A stretch of 7,823 nt of DNA from assembly GCA_947179285.1 (NCBI GenBank), contig CAMXAV010000023.1, positions 1-7,823 on the forward strand, written 5' to 3'. A model generated the notes under the pieces. That model did no database searches. It was not told the origin of the DNA and saw only the letters and a list, made by a program, of their open reading frames with translations. Shown here in pieces: positions 5,548 through 7,823 of the stretch (its first letter is position 1; every line of letters starts with the position of its first letter). A program made the position numbers and the translations under genes. The stretch is from an uncultured Helicobacter sp. (lineage in GTDB: Bacteria; Campylobacterota; Campylobacteria; Campylobacterales; Helicobacteraceae).

Positions 5548-7414
5548 CGTTTTCCCCCTGTTGCTTTGGCAATGCGATGTAACGCTCAAGCAGCGATTCT
5601 GTGTCGATTTGTAACATTTTCTCGATGTGCTCGACCTTGCCATGCGGCACAAACGAATCGGGAATCTCGAACGAGACAATGCGCGCATGTGTGCCATGCG
5701 CGTTTTGCCACTCGCCAAGCGCGCTTGCAATGCCGCAAGGGACGACATTGTCGCTCAAGACGCACCATGTGCTATGGGTTTGGGCGAGCGAGGCAAGCAG
5801 AGCGGAATCGAGCGGCTTGGCAAAGCGCAAATCAACAAGCGTTGGAATCGGCAAGCCCCTTTCGCGCAGCGCCTGCACGAGCCGATAGCCCCTGCCCACG
5901 CCGTTGCCATAGCAAACAAGCGCCACGGGGGACTGCCCATCGATGAGAATCTCGCCCTTGCCCGCGACAATCTCGCCAAAGGGCAGCTCGGAATCATCGA
6001 GGATAAAGCTCTTGCGCGGGTAGCGCACGGCGAGCGGACCGCTATCGAAACCTTGCGCAAAGCGCACCATCGCGGATAGCATTTTGTTGCAAAACGGCGC
6101 GCAAAGCGTGAAGTTGGGGATAAGGCGCAGATAGCCCACATCGAACAAGCCTTGATGCGTCTCGCCATCTTCGCCGACAATGCCCGCCCTATCGAGCATG
6201 AAACGCACAGGAAGGTTTAGGATTCCGACATCATGCACGAGTTGGTCGAAGCCACGTTGCAAGAAGGTGGAATAGATTGCCACAAACGGGCGCAAGCCCT
6301 CTTTGGCGCAGGCTGCCATAGAGGTAACGCCGTGCGATTCGGCAATCGCGATGTCCCAAAAGCGGTTGGGGTAGGCGGCGATGAGCGCGTCTAGCCCCGT
6401 GCCGCTGGGCATTGCGGCGGTGATTCCGACCAAGCGGGAATCGTCATGTGCGAGCGAAAGCAGCGTTTGTGAAAAGACGCTCGTTGGCGACTTTGTGGCG
6501 CTCTTTGCCTTCGCCTGCCCATTTTGCAAGTCAAACGAGCTGACGCTATGCCATGATTCTTGATGCCCCTCGGCGATTTTATAGCCCTTGCCCTTGAGCG
6601 TTTGGGCGTGAATCACGATGGGTTTTTGCATGTTTTTGGCGAGCGTGAGCGCGTCTATGATTTCGTGTAGATTGTGCCCATCGATGGGTCCGATATATTC
6701 GAGCCCGAGCTCCTCGAACAACAGCCCAGGCGTGATGAGCTTGAGCGATTCTTCAAAGCGCTTTGCCATGTAGGTTGCGCCTTCGGGCAGCTTGCGCAAT
6801 ATCGATTCCACGCGCGACTTGAGCGACTGAAAAAACTCGCCCGCGATGGCTTGCGAGAGATAGCGGCTAATCGCGCCAATCGGGTGGGCGATGCTCATTT
6901 CGTTGTCGTTAAGCAGAATCACGAGCGGGTATTTGCGGTCGCCAAGTTCGTTGAGCGCCTCATAGCAAAGCCCCGATGATAGCGAGCCATCGCCAATCAG
7001 CACGACAGGGATTCGGTCTTCTTTGTGCAGTGCAATCGCCTTTGCCGCGCCCACAGCGAGCGAAAGCGAGGTCGAGCTATGCCCCGCGACAAAATAATCA
7101 TAGGGGCTCTCTTTGGGGTTGGTGTAGCCGCTAATGCCTTGATATTGCCGCAATGTCTCGAAGTTTTCCCAGCGGTCTGTCAGCAGCTTGTGTGCATAGG
7201 CTTGGTGCGAGACATCGAAGATGAATGGGTCATTGGGGCAGTCGAAGACATAGTGCATGGCGACAATGAGCTCGGTTGCGCCGAGTGTCGAGCTCAAATG
7301 CCCGCCGTTTTGCGAGACGACATGCAAGATTCTGTTGCGAATCTGCTCGCAGAGAATCGCGAGTTCGTCTATGCTTTTTTGTTTAATCGTTGTGAGCTGC
7401 ATGGAGGCTATCAC
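5537..7414 (-). CDS. dxs: 1-deoxy-D-xylulose-5-phosphate synthase
   Basis: Dxs condenses pyruvate with glyceraldehyde 3-phosphate using thiamine diphosphate, the first step of the MEP isoprenoid pathway and a source of precursor for thiamine and pyridoxal. The 625-residue protein is full length. It shows GGHLSSTLGATEL (37-49, His39), DVSHQAYAHKLL (67-78), and the ThDP motif from GDG (141-143) to NDN (169-171). It also has GKGYKIAE, the pyrimidine-domain Glu359, DRAGIVGEDGETHQG (408-422), and a C-terminal transketolase domain from about 490. The usual EQHA next to the catalytic Glu is ESHG here. The start is most likely the GTG at 7414-7412: AAGGA lies eight bases upstream and it overlaps the fliH stop as GTGA. 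An ATG four codons in (7402-7400) lacks a good ribosome binding site. The fliH-dxs order is known in H. pylori and C. jejuni. Confidence 0.97.
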   Translation of the reverse strand: MIASMQLTTIKQKSIDELAILCEQIRNRILHVVSQNGGHLSSTLGATELIVAMHYVFDCPNDPFIFDVSHQAYAHKLLTDRWENFETLRQYQGISGYTNPKESPYDYFVAGHSSTSLSLAVGAAKAIALHKEDRIPVVLIGDGSLSSGLCYEALNELGDRKYPLVILLNDNEMSIAHPIGAISRYLSQAIAGEFFQSLKSRVESILRKLPEGATYMAKRFEESLKLITPGLLFEELGLEYIGPIDGHNLHEIIDALTLAKNMQKPIVIHAQTLKGKGYKIAEGHQESWHSVSSFDLQNGQAKAKSATKSPTSVFSQTLLSLAHDDSRLVGITAAMPSGTGLDALIAAYPNRFWDIAIAESHGVTSMAACAKEGLRPFVAIYSTFLQRGFDQLVHDVGILNLPVRFMLDRAGIVGEDGETHQGLFDVGYLRLIPNFTLCAPFCNKMLSAMVRFAQGFDSGPLAVRYPRKSFILDDSELPFGEIVAGKGEILIDGQSPVALVCYGNGVGRGYRLVQALRERGLPIPTLVDLRFAKPLDSALLASLAQTHSTWCVLSDNVVPCGIASALGEWQNAHGTHARIVSFEIPDSFVPHGKVEHIEKMLQIDTESLLERYIALPKQQGENDES

Positions 7415-7823
7415 GAGGGACGTCCTTCGAGAATGGAACGTTTGAGGTTTTCAAAACGTGACATAATCGTGCCATCGAGATTGCCGCTATCGCTAATCAC
7501 AACCACGCCGCCGCGCGCAATGGCTTTGTCGGCTTGGAGCTTGATGCGCCCATCGCCGTCAAATCGCTTGAGCAAGAGTGCGTAGTCTTGGGGGTTGAGC
7601 TTGATGAGAATCTTGGTTGCCTCTTTGAGCGATTCGAGCAGCTTTTTAGAGAGTGTGAGGGCGATTTCGCTGCTTTCAGACGAGACTTCTTTGGCGATGA
7701 TTTCTTTGGCGATGTCGATTGCAATCAGGCTCAAATCTTTTTCGATATTGTTGATTTGCTCCTCGACTTTTTGCGATGTCTCGCCGATTTGGGCAATCGA
7801 ATCGCCAAAGGCTTGCAATTGCG
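7411..7823 (-). CDS. fliH: Flagellar assembly protein FliH, C-terminal part (5' end outside window)
   Basis: About 137 C-terminal residues are present. FliH is a cytoplasmic dimer that binds and restrains FliI, the ATPase of the flagellar type III export apparatus, and links it to the C-ring. The visible part starts with a polar, probably coiled-coil helix (IGETSQKVEEQINNIEKDL). It continues with a conserved helix (IAIDIAKEIIAKEV) and then the typical C-terminal fold with IKLNPQDYALLLKRF, IKLQADKAIARGGVVVISDSG and LDGTIMSRFENLKRSIL. The reading frame is open to the window edge, so the apparent TTG at 7818 is internal, not a start. It ends in a 4-base overlap with dxs. The known order fliF-fliG-fliH-dxs predicts fliG just upstream, beyond the window. 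Confidence 0.9.
   Translation of the reverse strand, partial: QLQAFGDSIAQIGETSQKVEEQINNIEKDLSLIAIDIAKEIIAKEVSSESSEIALTLSKKLLESLKEATKILIKLNPQDYALLLKRFDGDGRIKLQADKAIARGGVVVISDSGNLDGTIMSRFENLKRSILEGRPS

Noticed and set aside
5548..5748. Longer N-terminus for the small membrane protein (start at 5748)
   Set aside because: The extra 67 residues are Arg/Ser-rich out-of-frame dxs sequence; the membrane protein proper begins at the ATG at 5547 with its own ribosome binding site.
7025..7585. A 186-codon plus-strand frame across dxs and fliH
   Set aside because: It spans the antisense of two well-identified genes and has no family features.
1..7823. Mobile element, phage, CRISPR, toxin-antitoxin or defence island
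   Set aside because: All sequence is accounted for by core housekeeping genes in conserved order with even base composition; no transposase, integrase, direct-repeat array or tRNA is visible.

Overview
The window is ordinary chromosomal sequence from a Campylobacterota (epsilonproteobacterial) genome, most likely a Helicobacter species or close relative with a GC content of roughly one half. Two recognisable gene orders support this. The first is fliH followed by dxs, as in Helicobacter pylori and Campylobacter jejuni. The second is ctpA, purC, purS, purQ, an SH3-domain membrane protein and plsC, which I recall from C. jejuni. The Dxs protein also looks close to H. pylori Dxs. The species cannot be named from this sequence alone. 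Every gene lies on the minus strand, so the window reads from high to low coordinates.

Region 1 (7823 to about 5050) is the end of a flagellar/isoprenoid transcription unit. It holds the C-terminal part of FliH, the regulator of the flagellar export ATPase, then Dxs (1-deoxy-D-xylulose-5-phosphate synthase, first step of the MEP isoprenoid pathway), then a small four-helix membrane protein resembling DUF4149. Consecutive genes overlap by 4 to 11 bases. A bulged hairpin followed by a T-rich run at 5060-5030 is a plausible factor-independent terminator.

Region 2 (about 5023 to 1) is a second tightly packed unit that probably starts at a TATAGT -10 element just upstream of ctpA. It encodes a secreted S41-family processing protease (CtpA) and three purine enzymes: PurC (SAICAR synthetase), and PurS and PurQ (subunits of FGAM synthase). 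These are followed by a periplasmic/membrane SH3-domain protein, PlsC (lysophosphatidate acyltransferase) and the first 34 codons of a malic enzyme. Gaps are 0 to 9 bases or overlaps, so co-transcription and translational coupling are likely. The presence of purC, purS and purQ suggests de novo purine synthesis, unlike H. pylori, but purL and the remaining genes lie outside the window.

The longest gap between genes is 57 bases. I see no tRNA, rRNA, mobile element, CRISPR array or phage gene. Nothing here looks like a new system. The points most worth checking are an atypical ESHG motif in Dxs, a strong excess of the word GAATC/GATTC, non-ATG starts set by good Shine-Dalgarno sequences, and the compact terminator/promoter junction.
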